A stretch of DNA of 64,000 nucleotides, from contig DATMML010000086.1 in NCBI GenBank assembly GCA_035570235.1, forward strand, positions 1 to 64,000, read 5' to 3'. The position numbers and the translations under genes are program-made. Every line of letters starts with the position of its first letter. The stretch's first letter is position 1. Below, piece by piece: positions 8,218 through 17,206 of the stretch. The notes beneath the pieces are model-generated. The model searched no databases. It worked only from the letters and a program-made list of their open reading frames with translations, and had not been told where the DNA came from. This stretch comes from Vicinamibacteria bacterium (GTDB lineage Bacteria > Acidobacteriota > Vicinamibacteria > Fen-336).

Positions 8218-9474
8218 CTAGCGCTTTCTCCCCGTCGAGACCAATTCGCCGTTCCGGACCGGGACATCGGCGGGCCCACGTCCCGCCGCCGCGACCAGGC
8301 GGGCGCCCGCGTCGGCCACCCCCGCCCACACCCGGGCCCAATTGGGGACGAGGGGCGCCCCGAGAGGGTCGGCCAGAAACTCGTCGATCGAGGTTCTTAG
8401 GGCAGCGAGGAAGGTCTGGACGTTCTTCTCCTCCTCGTGGCGATCGAACTCGAGCCCGTTCGTAGTGGCCACGGCGTAGCTGTCGGCCACCGCGTCTTCA
8501 GCCTCCCTCTGGTAGGCGGCGAGGAGGCTGCGGAGCAGGCCATCGGGCAGGTTGACGCCCTCCGCGGCGAGGGTGCGGAGGAGGTGCTTGATGACGTCCT
8601 TCGCCATCCGGTGGAGTCCGCCGCCGGAGTCCTCGGCGGAGAGCTCCTGGTGCTTGTGGTCATAGCGCTCCGCGAGCTCCACCTGGCAGATCCGACCCGG
8701 ATCCCGGTGGCGCAGGGCCTCGAACAGGGTCACGATCTCGAGGCCCCAGTCGCAGGGTAGGCGCATGCGCTCTGCGAGGTCGCACTTCACCGCAAACTCC
8801 CCCGCCAGCGCATAGCGAAAGGCGGAGAGGTAGCCAATGTAGGGGTCGTGGCCGATGAGCCGGGTGATGGCGGCCAGAAGCGGGGTCAGAAGCAGGCGCG
8901 TGACGCGGCCGTGCAGCCGATTCGAGACCCGGGCGTAGTAGCCCTTAACGAAGTCAAAGTCGACGGTGGGGTCCACGGAGGGCAACACGAGGCGGGCCAG
9001 CATCTCGCGGCTGTAGTTCAGGACGTCGGCGTCGTGGAAAGCGATGTACTCCACCCGTTCCTCGGCCAGGAGGTAGCCGATGGCCAGCCAGCAGGCCCGC
9101 CCCTTGCCCGGTTCCCCGATGTAGAGGCCCGCAGAGGCGAGGTGGGACAGCAGCTCCCTCACGGCCGGCGACTCATTCCAGAGGATGACCTTGCGCCCGG
9201 GGTAGGGGGCGAAGAACTCGTCCGCCCGCACGTAGTCGTCGGCCGTAGCGTGGTTGAGGGAGACGACGAGGGTGTCGAGATAGGGTACTTGGGCGAGCTC
9301 GTCCAGGATTCCGGCCAGGGCGGGCCGGTCCATCTCCGCCGGGATCATAGGGATGACGAGGGCCACCGGAAAGCGGGACGTCCAGGCCAGGATGCGGTCT
9401 TCGAGCTCCGCCACCGGGCGCGCGACCAGGCGGGGCAGGGCAGTGACGGGACCACTCTGATGAACGTCGCTCAT
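8218..9474 (-). CDS. Glucosyl-3-phosphoglycerate synthase-like glycosyltransferase (GT81-like)
   Basis: A 418-residue glycosyltransferase that by family transfers a sugar from a nucleotide donor to 3-phosphoglycerate. Visible features are the N-terminal VALVIPMIPAEMDRPAL, the acidic/aromatic DYVRADEFF, the donor-binding GKGRACWLAIGYLL and the metal-binding HDADVLNY, followed by a family-typical FDFVKGYYARV segment. It is the first gene of a four-gene operon (synthase, phosphatase, second glycosyltransferase, membrane protein), all overlapping or nearly so. The product is probably a charged compatible solute such as glucosylglycerate. ATG start; about 210 non-coding bases upstream could hold the promoter. 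Confidence 0.85.
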   Translation of the reverse strand: MSDVHQSGPVTALPRLVARPVAELEDRILAWTSRFPVALVIPMIPAEMDRPALAGILDELAQVPYLDTLVVSLNHATADDYVRADEFFAPYPGRKVILWNESPAVRELLSHLASAGLYIGEPGKGRACWLAIGYLLAEERVEYIAFHDADVLNYSREMLARLVLPSVDPTVDFDFVKGYYARVSNRLHGRVTRLLLTPLLAAITRLIGHDPYIGYLSAFRYALAGEFAVKCDLAERMRLPCDWGLEIVTLFEALRHRDPGRICQVELAERYDHKHQELSAEDSGGGLHRMAKDVIKHLLRTLAAEGVNLPDGLLRSLLAAYQREAEDAVADSYAVATTNGLEFDRHEEEKNVQTFLAALRTSIDEFLADPLGAPLVPNWARVWAGVADAGARLVAAAGRGPADVPVRNGELVSTGRKR

Positions 9475-9684
9475 GGGACCTCCCTTTCCACAGCGCGTGC
9501 GGCCCTCCTCCCACGCGCCGCGGGCGCACGGAGAAGGACCAACTCAGACTCGAATCCAAGGTGTCCTCGTCGTGGGGGAGGGGGCGAGAGACGCCGCCCG
9601 GAGGCCTAAAGGCCTGCCTACACAGCCATTATGATCCAGGGGCGGGGAGACCGAAGTGACGGCTGTCACAACACCCGGCGTCTG

Positions 9685-10923
9685 TCACTCCCCCTGTCGC
9701 CGCACCACCATCAGGGTGACGTCGTCATCCCACGGTTGCCCCCCGCCGTGGGCGAGCGTGGCTTCGAGGATCCGGTCCGCGAGGTCACCGGCCGGGGTCT
9801 CGTAGTTCTCCTGGACCAGGGTCTTGAGGCGCTCCTCGCCGAAGAACTCGCCCCGGAGGCCCTTTCGCTCCACGAGACCGTCGGTGAGCAGCACCAGCAC
9901 GTTGCCGGGGTCGAGGCGAAGGAAGCCTCGGCGGAAGGTGACGTCGGGCAGAGGGCCGATCACGGCCCCCCCCATCCTCAGCTCCTGCAGGCGATCTTTC
10001 CGCGCCAGGAGGGGAGGCTGGTGCCCGGCGTTGACGTAGGCGAGATTGCCGTTGGTTTCCAGCTCCCCATAAAAGAGGGACACGTAGCGGCTGGAGAGGT
10101 TGCTGCGGTGGATCACGCGGTTCAGCTTGGAGAAGACGTACTCCATGCGGAGGTGCTTCTCGAGGCCCATCCTCAGGCCCGTGACCACGTCGCGGACGAG
10201 GAGGGCGGCGGGGAGGCCATGACCGGCGGCATCCCCGACCGCGAAGCCCACGAGGTCGTGGGAGACGTGAACGAAGTCGCAGAAATCCCCGCTGACCAGC
10301 TCCGCCGGAAGCGAGCGACAGGCGATCTCGAAGCCGGGAAGGACGGGCGGCTCCTCGCGAAGGAGGCTCTCCTGCACTTCGGCCGCCTCGCGGAGGTTGC
10401 TCTGGACCCGCTCCTCAAGGAGCCGGAGGCCCAGGCCGGCCCGGAGGACGTTGAGGGCGAAGTCCACATGGTCGCGGACCCATCCTTCCTCCAGCAGGAA
10501 GAACAGGGCGTGTCGGTGCGGCCGGCGGCCGACGACGACTCCCGCCGCGGGCTGGCAGGGCAGGAGCCGGCATGTCCAGGGGGACGCCGGTTCCAGGGGA
10601 TCGGCGAAGATGTAGACCCGGTGCTGAAGCACCAGGCGCAGACAGGGGCAGTCTTTGGGGACGGGGTCGACGGGGGCAGGGTATCCCCCATAGCCAATGC
10701 GCAGCTCGAAGCTGTCGCGGCGCTCGGCGTAAACGAGGACCGCGGCCAGGTGTAGTTCCCGGCTCAGCTCCGCGAAGACTTCCTCGACGAACGCCTCCAG
10801 CCGGCCCCCCTCCGGTTGTTGGTCCTGGAGCCGGTTGAAGAGACCACGGAGCCCCTGGGGTCCGAGCGTCGCCGGCTCCGAAATTAGATCGTCGTTCATG
10901 CTCGCGATTGCGCCCGGGCTCAC
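9685..10923 (-). CDS. PP2C-type SpoIIE/RsbU serine phosphatase
   Basis: A 412-residue signalling phosphatase of the SpoIIE/RsbU class. The N-terminal ~180 residues look like a GAF-type sensory region. After a helical linker (EERVQSNLREAAEVQESLL), the phosphatase core starts with the metal-binding ELVSGDFCDF and continues with VGDAAGHGLPAALL, VNAGHQPP, LLTDGLVE and the terminal DDDVTLMVVRR. This class usually dephosphorylates anti-anti-sigma factors, but no partner-switch genes are adjacent. I keep the GTG at 10923, which has GAAGG about 8 bases upstream; the ATG at 10899 (MNDDLIS) is an alternative. No membrane segment. Confidence 0.9.
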   Translation of the reverse strand: MSPGAIASMNDDLISEPATLGPQGLRGLFNRLQDQQPEGGRLEAFVEEVFAELSRELHLAAVLVYAERRDSFELRIGYGGYPAPVDPVPKDCPCLRLVLQHRVYIFADPLEPASPWTCRLLPCQPAAGVVVGRRPHRHALFFLLEEGWVRDHVDFALNVLRAGLGLRLLEERVQSNLREAAEVQESLLREEPPVLPGFEIACRSLPAELVSGDFCDFVHVSHDLVGFAVGDAAGHGLPAALLVRDVVTGLRMGLEKHLRMEYVFSKLNRVIHRSNLSSRYVSLFYGELETNGNLAYVNAGHQPPLLARKDRLQELRMGGAVIGPLPDVTFRRGFLRLDPGNVLVLLTDGLVERKGLRGEFFGEERLKTLVQENYETPAGDLADRILEATLAHGGGQPWDDDVTLMVVRRQGE

Positions 10924-11232
10924 CGCGGGACCTTCGTGTCTAGGCCGGCCACAGAACGCCCGGTGGCGTCACCACCATCACCGGCCGGCCGAGCCTGGGG
11001 AGGTCCGAGCCTGGATACCAATCGCAGGGGCCAACCCTCGCCGCACCTACACCTTAACTTCGGTGGGGGCGGGCCGGGGGTGCGTTGGGTCACACCACGG
11101 GATCGCGGGCAGGCCTTCCCCGCGCGCCCCCGGGATGCGCGGCCGCGCTGCGCGCCTCCGCGTGTCACGAACTCGACCAAGCGGGTGGAAAACCGCAGCA
11201 GATCTGGGGGACGACTAGGGAGCAGGGATGAC
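10924..11232. other. Intergenic stretch between lhr and the phosphatase gene
   Basis: About 300 bases between two minus-strand genes. It should hold the promoter of the SpoIIE-type phosphatase gene (start at 10923). I see no RNA gene, repeat or convincing small gene; open frames here are only extensions of shadows from neighbouring genes. Confidence 0.5.
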
Positions 11233-14200
11233 TTAGCCGACCTTGACCAGTCTCCCGCCGATGGGGGAGATGCGCTCCTCGGGGGTGAGAATGCCCTGGA
11301 AGTTGAGGGGATCGGCGGCGGACACCGACACCGGCGTCGCGCCCGAAGGAGGCCGCTTCCGAACGGCACGCAGGAGCGTGACCGCCTCCGGAAGAGCGTA
11401 TTGCTCCCCATCGAAGCCGGCGACAAATCGTCCGCCGCGGAGCTCGCCTCGAGCCTCCATGAGCCGACAGGTGCGCGCCAGCTCGCGCCAAGGGAGAGGC
11501 TGTTTCTCCCGGGCCAGGGTCTTTCGGAAGATGACGCCGGTGCGTCTCAGGAGTTGCCGGACCACGAACTCCGCGGGGGGGGCCGTGGCCGGGACCCCCG
11601 CCGGGAGCACGCTCCAGCGCCCCGCGGCGTCCCCCTGGCTTCGACCCCGCCCGGCGGAGACCATCAGCCAGCGAAAGCCGCCGAACGAGTCGCAGGTCAC
11701 GCGGCCCTGGACGACCAGATCGGTCAGGTTGGCCTGCAGGTATTGAAGGGGGAGAGCCGTCACGCGGAGCAGTTCCGGGAAGAACGATGCGCCCCTCCGC
11801 GCCAGAGCCTCCGCCACCTCTCGAACCGTCCCCTCCGGCTCGGCGGCCCGCCCGCCGGCCAGGGTGGAGAGGGTGAGCCAGGGCTCTAGGTCCTCGCGCC
11901 GGACGAGAGCGATCGGCGTCCGTCGGAGGACGAGGGGTGTAGAGGCCCACAGCCGCAGCCACATCACCTCGCCCGAGAGCGTCACCTGGTCCAGCCACTG
12001 GCGTTGGTAGCCACGAATCCGGGCGGGCAGCACGCTCGCCTCCCAGAGGGCAGCCGGAACCTCGAAGCCGGCGAGCTGGCGCACGACCTCCGCCACGCCC
12101 CCCGGCCCCTCCAACCGGTCCTGGGGGTCCGCGTGCTGCCAGCAGGCCAGGAAGCGCAGGAACTCGGCCGCGGTCACGGGCTCGATCTCACGACGCAAGC
12201 GGTCCAGGGTGTAGCGCTGGATGCGCGCGAGCAGGCGCCGGTCGCACCAGGCCTGGCGCGCGTCGATGCGGGTGCGCATGACGGAGCCCTCGGCTTCGAG
12301 CTCGAGCAGGAGCGGATCGTCGCTGAATACCGGACCCAGCGCCTCCAGCCGGCCGCGCAGGACGGCCCTGGGGTCACGCGATGCCTCTGCCGCGCGCCAG
12401 CGATCTCCCTCGCAGACTGCCCGCCCTGTCGCGGCCAGCTCATCGAGCCACGGCCGCCAGCCCCGACCCTCCTCGACCGTGATGTAGCCGATCCAAAGGA
12501 GAGTCTCGTGGACCTCTTCTGCGTCCTGCGGCTGTGGCCAGGCCTCCTCGCGCACCCTCGCGATAGCCTCGGGATCGAGCGCGCCCAGCTCGTTCGCGGT
12601 ACGGATGTCCAGGACCCGGCGGGCCATCACCGCCTGTGTCCGGCGCTCCTCGAGGGGAGCGTCGTCGAGGAATGAATACGGCTGGGCGGCCAGGATCCCG
12701 CGGGCGAAGGCCGAAGGCTCCGCGGTGTCCGCGGTTCGCCGCTCGATGGTGCCGTCGCGGAGCCCGCGGAGCACGTCCAGAAAACCCTCCACGTCCATGG
12801 CCTCGGTCAGGCAATCCTCGACCGTCTGGCGCACGATCGGATGTTCGGTGGGCACCTCGATGGGTCCCGCGGGCAGGGTCTCGGGGCAGGCGAGGGCCGC
12901 GGGGAAGGCGGCGGCCAGCAGGTCGTCGGCCCGCATGCGCAGCAGGGGAGGGGGAACCCTCTTCCCGTTGCGAGACCGCTCCAGCAGGAGCGACCGCTGG
13001 GCGTTCCACCGCCAGCGGGTGGGGAACATCGGGGCCGCCAGAAGAGCCTGGACGAGCACCTCGCGCGCGCTCGCGGGATGGAGGTAGTCGAACACGGTCT
13101 CCAGTTCGAAACTGTGCTGGGGACCGAGAGAAAGGACGATCGCCTCTTCGTTGGCAGCGGCCTGTAGCTCGAAACCGAACCCCACGCAAAAGCGTTTGCG
13201 CAAGGCCAAGCCCCACGCCCGGTTGATGCGTGAGCCGAAGGGGGCGTGGACGACCAGCTGCGTTCCGCCGCTCTCATCGAAGAAACGCTCGAGGATCACC
13301 CGCTTCTGGGTGGGCACCGCCCCCAGGGCGCACCGTCCGGCCTCCACGTAGTCGGCTATCTGTCGCGCCGCCCCTTCGGGGAGGGCGGCGCCGCACTCGG
13401 ATTGCAGGAACGTGACCGGCTCCTGGCCGCAGTCCCCGCACTCCTCGCGCAGAGCCGCGATCTCGGCCGAGAGCTCGCGCGTCCGCCCGGGCGCCTCGCC
13501 GAGCCAGAAAGGAAGAGAGGGGGGCTGGCCCCGGGCGTCGGCGACCCGCACGATCCCCTGCTCTATCCGGAGAACCCGCCAAGACGCGTTGCCGAGTTGG
13601 AAGATGTCGCCCCGATTCGACTCCACCGCCCAGTCCTCGTTCACGGTGCCCACGAGGGTGCCCTCGGGCTCGAGCCGGACCTGGTAGTCGGCGGTGTCGG
13701 GGATGGCGCCCCCCGACATGATGGCGGGGAGCCGGGCCCGCCGGGTGGCCCGGATCCGGCCGGTCTGGCCATCACGATGCAGGAGCGCCCGCCGACCCTC
13801 GGCATGAAGGTGGACGACCTGCTCGAACTCCGCGGGCGAGAGGTCGCGATAGGGCCAGGCCCGCCGGAGGGTCGCGAATAGGTCTGCCTCGTCCCAGGGC
13901 TCGGAGACGCAGGCGGCCACAATCTGCTGGGCCAGAATGTCGAGGGGCCGCGGCGGCAACGGGGTGCGGTCAAGAATGCCCCGGCGAACGCAGCGGAGGA
14001 GGGCCGCCCCTTCCACCAGTTCGTCCAGGGTCAAGGGGAAGAACCGCCCTTTCGGTACGCGGGTCAAGGCATGCCCCGCCCGGCCCACGCGTTGCAGAAA
14101 TGTCGCAATGGACCGCGTGGCGCCGACCTGGATCACAAGGTCGACCTCGCCGATGTCGATCCCCAGCTCCAGGGAAGCGGTGGCGACGAGAGCGCGCAAT

Positions 14201-15141
14201 CGGCCCGCCTTGAGGCGCTGCTCGGCGTCGAGCCGCCGCTCCCGCGAGAGACTGCCGTGGTGGCTCGAGACCGCGTCCTCTCCCAGCAGCCTCGTGAGCT
14301 GAGCCGCTATCCGCTCCGCCATCTTGCGCGTGTTCACAAAGACGAGGGTGGTGCGGTGGCCTCGGATCAGGTCCGCCATCCGCGCGTAGATCTCTTCCCA
14401 TTGCTCGTGGGAGCAGACGGTGGTAAGCGGCGAGGGCGGTACCTCCACCGCCAGGTCCAGTTCGCGGAAGGTCCCGGCGTCGACGAGGGCGCATTCGCGT
14501 TCCGCTCCGACCAGGAACCGCCCCACCTCGTCCAGCGGCTTTTGGGTGGCGGAAAGGCCCACGCGCTGGAGGGGGCGCCGCGTCAAGGCCTGTAGGCGCT
14601 CGAGGGAGAGGGCCAGATGGCTTCCCCGCTTGTCGCGCACGAGGGCGTGGATCTCGTCGACGATCACCGTCCGGACAGTGGCCATCATTCCCCGCCCGGC
14701 TTGGCTGGTGAGCAGGATGTAGAGTGACTCCGGCGTCGTGACCAGGATGTGGGGGGGCCGGCGGGCCATGGCCGCGCGCTGCCCGGCGGGCGTGTCGCCC
14801 GTTCTCACGAGCACGCGGACGGTGGGCAAGAGGGGGTCGGCGGCCGCGATCTCGGCGAGGGGGCCTTCCAGGTTCTTTTGCACGTCGTTTGAGAGAGCGC
14901 GCAGCGGGGAGACGTACAGGACCTGGGTCTGGTCGGGGAGGGGGGGCTCCTGACGCAGCAGCGAATCGATGGCGGAAAGGAAAGCCGCCAGCGTCTTGCC
15001 GGAGCCCGTGGGGGCGGCGATCAGGGTGTGTCGGCCCTCGCGGATGAGTGGCCAGCCCTCGCGCTGTGGGGGAGTGGGTTCGCCAAAGCGGCGCGCGAAC
15101 CAGCTTTGAACCGCGGGGTGGAACGAAAGCAGGGAGCTCAC
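11233..15141 (-). CDS. lhr: Lhr-family ATP-dependent DNA helicase
   Basis: A 1302-residue superfamily 2 helicase of the Lhr (large helicase-related) type, active on DNA repair intermediates in characterised relatives. Motif I AAPTGSGKT is at residues 42-50, the DEIH box at 162-165, motif III (LSAT) follows, and motif VI is QRVGRAGH. After the two RecA domains come the winged-helix and Lhr-core regions and a long C-terminal extension. Residues 555-565 contain a CGDCG cluster. The protein is shorter than Escherichia coli Lhr (1538) but far longer than Lhr-core-only proteins (~850), so it keeps most of the Lhr C-terminal region. It appears to be a single-gene unit. Confidence 0.94.
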   Translation of the reverse strand: MSSLLSFHPAVQSWFARRFGEPTPPQREGWPLIREGRHTLIAAPTGSGKTLAAFLSAIDSLLRQEPPLPDQTQVLYVSPLRALSNDVQKNLEGPLAEIAAADPLLPTVRVLVRTGDTPAGQRAAMARRPPHILVTTPESLYILLTSQAGRGMMATVRTVIVDEIHALVRDKRGSHLALSLERLQALTRRPLQRVGLSATQKPLDEVGRFLVGAERECALVDAGTFRELDLAVEVPPSPLTTVCSHEQWEEIYARMADLIRGHRTTLVFVNTRKMAERIAAQLTRLLGEDAVSSHHGSLSRERRLDAEQRLKAGRLRALVATASLELGIDIGEVDLVIQVGATRSIATFLQRVGRAGHALTRVPKGRFFPLTLDELVEGAALLRCVRRGILDRTPLPPRPLDILAQQIVAACVSEPWDEADLFATLRRAWPYRDLSPAEFEQVVHLHAEGRRALLHRDGQTGRIRATRRARLPAIMSGGAIPDTADYQVRLEPEGTLVGTVNEDWAVESNRGDIFQLGNASWRVLRIEQGIVRVADARGQPPSLPFWLGEAPGRTRELSAEIAALREECGDCGQEPVTFLQSECGAALPEGAARQIADYVEAGRCALGAVPTQKRVILERFFDESGGTQLVVHAPFGSRINRAWGLALRKRFCVGFGFELQAAANEEAIVLSLGPQHSFELETVFDYLHPASAREVLVQALLAAPMFPTRWRWNAQRSLLLERSRNGKRVPPPLLRMRADDLLAAAFPAALACPETLPAGPIEVPTEHPIVRQTVEDCLTEAMDVEGFLDVLRGLRDGTIERRTADTAEPSAFARGILAAQPYSFLDDAPLEERRTQAVMARRVLDIRTANELGALDPEAIARVREEAWPQPQDAEEVHETLLWIGYITVEEGRGWRPWLDELAATGRAVCEGDRWRAAEASRDPRAVLRGRLEALGPVFSDDPLLLELEAEGSVMRTRIDARQAWCDRRLLARIQRYTLDRLRREIEPVTAAEFLRFLACWQHADPQDRLEGPGGVAEVVRQLAGFEVPAALWEASVLPARIRGYQRQWLDQVTLSGEVMWLRLWASTPLVLRRTPIALVRREDLEPWLTLSTLAGGRAAEPEGTVREVAEALARRGASFFPELLRVTALPLQYLQANLTDLVVQGRVTCDSFGGFRWLMVSAGRGRSQGDAAGRWSVLPAGVPATAPPAEFVVRQLLRRTGVIFRKTLAREKQPLPWRELARTCRLMEARGELRGGRFVAGFDGEQYALPEAVTLLRAVRKRPPSGATPVSVSAADPLNFQGILTPEERISPIGGRLVKVG

Positions 15142-15185
15142 GGGACCATCCTAACCGCGGACGTTGACGGATCGGGACCGGCCGC

Positions 15186-15338
15186 TCAGCGTCCGAGCAG
15201 GATGAGGATGCCGGCCACGATGGCGGCCAAGGAGAGCAAGGGCGCTAGGCCAGCAAGAAAAGTCAGGTAGGGAAAGAGTCCGACCGCGATCAAATAGATC
15301 CCGAGCACGGTCATCCCCAGTCGTCCCGCGGATTTCAT
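15186..15338 (-). CDS. Small hydrophobic membrane protein, 50 residues
   Basis: A 50-residue protein beginning MKSAGRLGMT and ending GILILLGR. It has an ideal ribosome binding site (GGGAGGTGG, 3-4 bases before the ATG), which together with its composition makes it a credible gene. Two hydrophobic helices (about residues 9-27 and 30-48) are joined by a short turn, with a basic start and a single basic C-terminal residue, suggesting an inner-membrane hairpin. I recall similar short 'single LGR-ending' hypothetical proteins in many bacteria, but no function is known to me. It lies 44 bases upstream of lhr on the same strand and may be co-transcribed. Confidence 0.7.
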   Translation of the reverse strand: MKSAGRLGMTVLGIYLIAVGLFPYLTFLAGLAPLLSLAAIVAGILILLGR

Positions 15339-15412
15339 ATCCACCTCCCGGCTGGCCAGCTTAGCCCAGAACCGCCTCCGGAGGTATGGCGACGCTGGAC
15401 GCCCGGGCCGCC

Positions 15413-15868
15413 TTACCTAATCCTGCCCCAGACGGCCAGGAAGACCACCTCCTGGCCGCCGAACAGAATGGGCGAGGAGGTGAGGGTCAAGCCTCTCGTC
15501 GACAGCTTCACCGAGCGCGTCTGGTCGTGTCCTATCCAGTTCGGGAAGAGGCTACCTTCGATTCGGTGGGTCACGGTGCGCGCCCGTCCATCATAGGAGA
15601 ATGTCCCAAAGTAGGCGTGGTATCCGTCGAAGGCCGCTTGGACCTCCTCGGCGGTGCCCCCCTCGAGGTCTTCCGATGAGAAGGGAAGTCGATTGGCCTT
15701 CATGATCTGTACGGACATCTGGCCGTTCGAGGAGTAGGTCAGACGGCCCCCGACAGCACGTCCCCACGGATACGTGGTCTCGCCGGACGGTGTGCGTGCC
15801 TTCAGGGCCGTGAGCCGCCACGTGCCGACGAGAGGTCTTGTCGGCTTCGAAGTCCGTTTCTTGCTCAT
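15413..15868 (-). CDS. Lipocalin-like domain protein
   Basis: A 151-residue protein that is almost entirely one lipocalin-like beta barrel. The conserved LVGTWRLTALKART at the start, YSSNGQMSVQIM in the middle and the terminal strands support the small lipocalin-like family of bacterial proteins annotated as ligand-binding or of unknown function. There is no signal peptide, so it is probably cytoplasmic. The ATG has GAGG about 8 bases upstream. Neighbours do not reveal a role. Confidence 0.8.
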   Translation of the reverse strand: MSKKRTSKPTRPLVGTWRLTALKARTPSGETTYPWGRAVGGRLTYSSNGQMSVQIMKANRLPFSSEDLEGGTAEEVQAAFDGYHAYFGTFSYDGRARTVTHRIEGSLFPNWIGHDQTRSVKLSTRGLTLTSSPILFGGQEVVFLAVWGRIR

Positions 15869-16040
15869 GCCCAGACCTCAGCCCGCTTCCGTCTCGCGGA
15901 CGAGACCGTGTCCGCACGCTTGCCCCGGACAAAGCCGCCGCCGGGGCGGGGAAGGCGCTCCACGTCCTAGGAGTGCTTTGCACCCCGGGGCCGATGCAGA
16001 TCCGGCGCCTGCCCGGCGGCGCGGCGAGAGACGAACCCGC

Positions 16041-16505
16041 CTAGTGCGGCCGGGCTCCTCGGCCTTTGCCCAGGTGTAGCCACGCCGAGAGCTGACCCTC
16101 CGCCTCCTCCTCAGATAGACGTTGCGCGGCCATCATCACTTCGGACGGAACCCAGCGCGGAAATGCCACGCGCTGCGACTTGTGCGCCCCGGACGGAGTG
16201 TGCTCCTCATCCACCTTCGCCAATTGCGCCTTAGAGAAGCGGGAGGCCAGCCTGACCAATGCCGGCCACAGGCGCCGGTGCACGTAGGTAATCTTGCCGT
16301 CTACAAGCTTGCAGACGAGAACGTCGCCGCTGGCGATGACGGCCGCGGCCGCCAGGAAGATCTCTTTGCCCTTGGGATGGCCCCACCAGCTCCCGCGAAT
16401 CGGCCCCCCCGCGATGGCCTCGGCTAGGCTGGGAACCGGGCCCCGCGCCGCCTGAAGCACGATGCCGTGCTTGGCGACGAAGTTGAGAGCCTGCTCACCC
16501 GACAC
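16041..16505 (-). CDS. Conserved hypothetical protein (WWGHPKGKEIF family)
   Basis: A 154-residue protein with a pattern I recognise from hypothetical proteins of actinobacteria and acidobacteria: a GPVPSLAEAIAGGPI opening, then SWWGHPKGKEIF, DVLVCKLVDGKITYVHRRLWP and a closing EEHTPSGAH motif. No function is known to me. The start is placed at a GTG (VSGEQAL) with GAGG 7 bases upstream; an upstream TTG adds five residues. The family-like conserved histidines, glutamates and tryptophans could suggest a nucleic-acid or small-ligand role, but this is not supported by anything visible. It is downstream of and probably co-transcribed with the acetyltransferase gene. Confidence 0.7.
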   Translation of the reverse strand: MSGEQALNFVAKHGIVLQAARGPVPSLAEAIAGGPIRGSWWGHPKGKEIFLAAAAVIASGDVLVCKLVDGKITYVHRRLWPALVRLASRFSKAQLAKVDEEHTPSGAHKSQRVAFPRWVPSEVMMAAQRLSEEEAEGQLSAWLHLGKGRGARPH

Positions 16506-16548
16506 TAGAGAGCCTCGCAATCGGCGGGGCGAAGGCCCCGCACCCTCA

Positions 16549-17001
16549 TCAAGTCAGGTCCAGCCGCATCTCGTTGGTGGGCGTGAAACCAAGCGACGAG
16601 TAAAGAGGTCGTCCCTCTTCGCTCGCGTGCAAGAAAACCGAGCTGAGCTTTTCCTCGCGACACCAGACGATCATGGCGTCCATCAGGCGTTTGGCCAAGC
16701 CTCGGCGCCGAAAGGCGTGTTCGGTGTACATGTTCACTATCCAAGCCCGTCGCGGACGCGGATCCCGAGGTTGGGAATGGAACTCCAAGATGATGATTCC
16801 CCCACCCGCCACAACCGCGCCCGGTGAAGCCTCCGCGAGCCATCCCTGATACGAGCCATTCTCCAGGCCTCGCCTGAAAAGGGGTTCCGACGTCGCGAGC
16901 ATGGCGTTCAGGCTCGTGGGATCGCGGTGGCCCATGTCCACGAACATGCTCCTCCGATGGTGCATGATGATCCCGAGGTCGCCTGTGGTTGCCTTGCGCA
17001 T
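16549..17001 (-). CDS. GNAT family N-acetyltransferase
   Basis: A 150-residue GCN5-related acetyltransferase. The start motif (MRKATTGDLGIIMHHRRSMF) fits strand 1 and helix 1 of the fold. The acetyl-CoA loop is in YTEHAFRRRGLAKRLM (the Q/R-x-x-G-x-G/A type signature), and the C-terminal FLHASEEGRPLYSSLGF is the usual GNAT motif B. I use the ATG at 17001 (GGAAGAG six bases upstream); a GTG at 17019 is almost as good. The substrate cannot be predicted. Confidence 0.88.
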   Translation of the reverse strand: MRKATTGDLGIIMHHRRSMFVDMGHRDPTSLNAMLATSEPLFRRGLENGSYQGWLAEASPGAVVAGGGIIILEFHSQPRDPRPRRAWIVNMYTEHAFRRRGLAKRLMDAMIVWCREEKLSSVFLHASEEGRPLYSSLGFTPTNEMRLDLT

Positions 17002-17206
17002 ACTGATCTCTTCCGCCACTCCCACCTCGCCACCTATCCCAGGCGTGCTCGGGTCCCCCGCCCGCGGCAACCCTAAGAAACTCATGCTCGCAGGTCTTTG
17101 GAAAGGCCCGCTCACCGCCTGTCCTCAACAATCAATCCTATCCCGAGGGCCAGGAGAGACGCGCAGACCCGCAACCCGCAAAGCCCAGCTCCCGCCCAGC
17201 CTCGTG

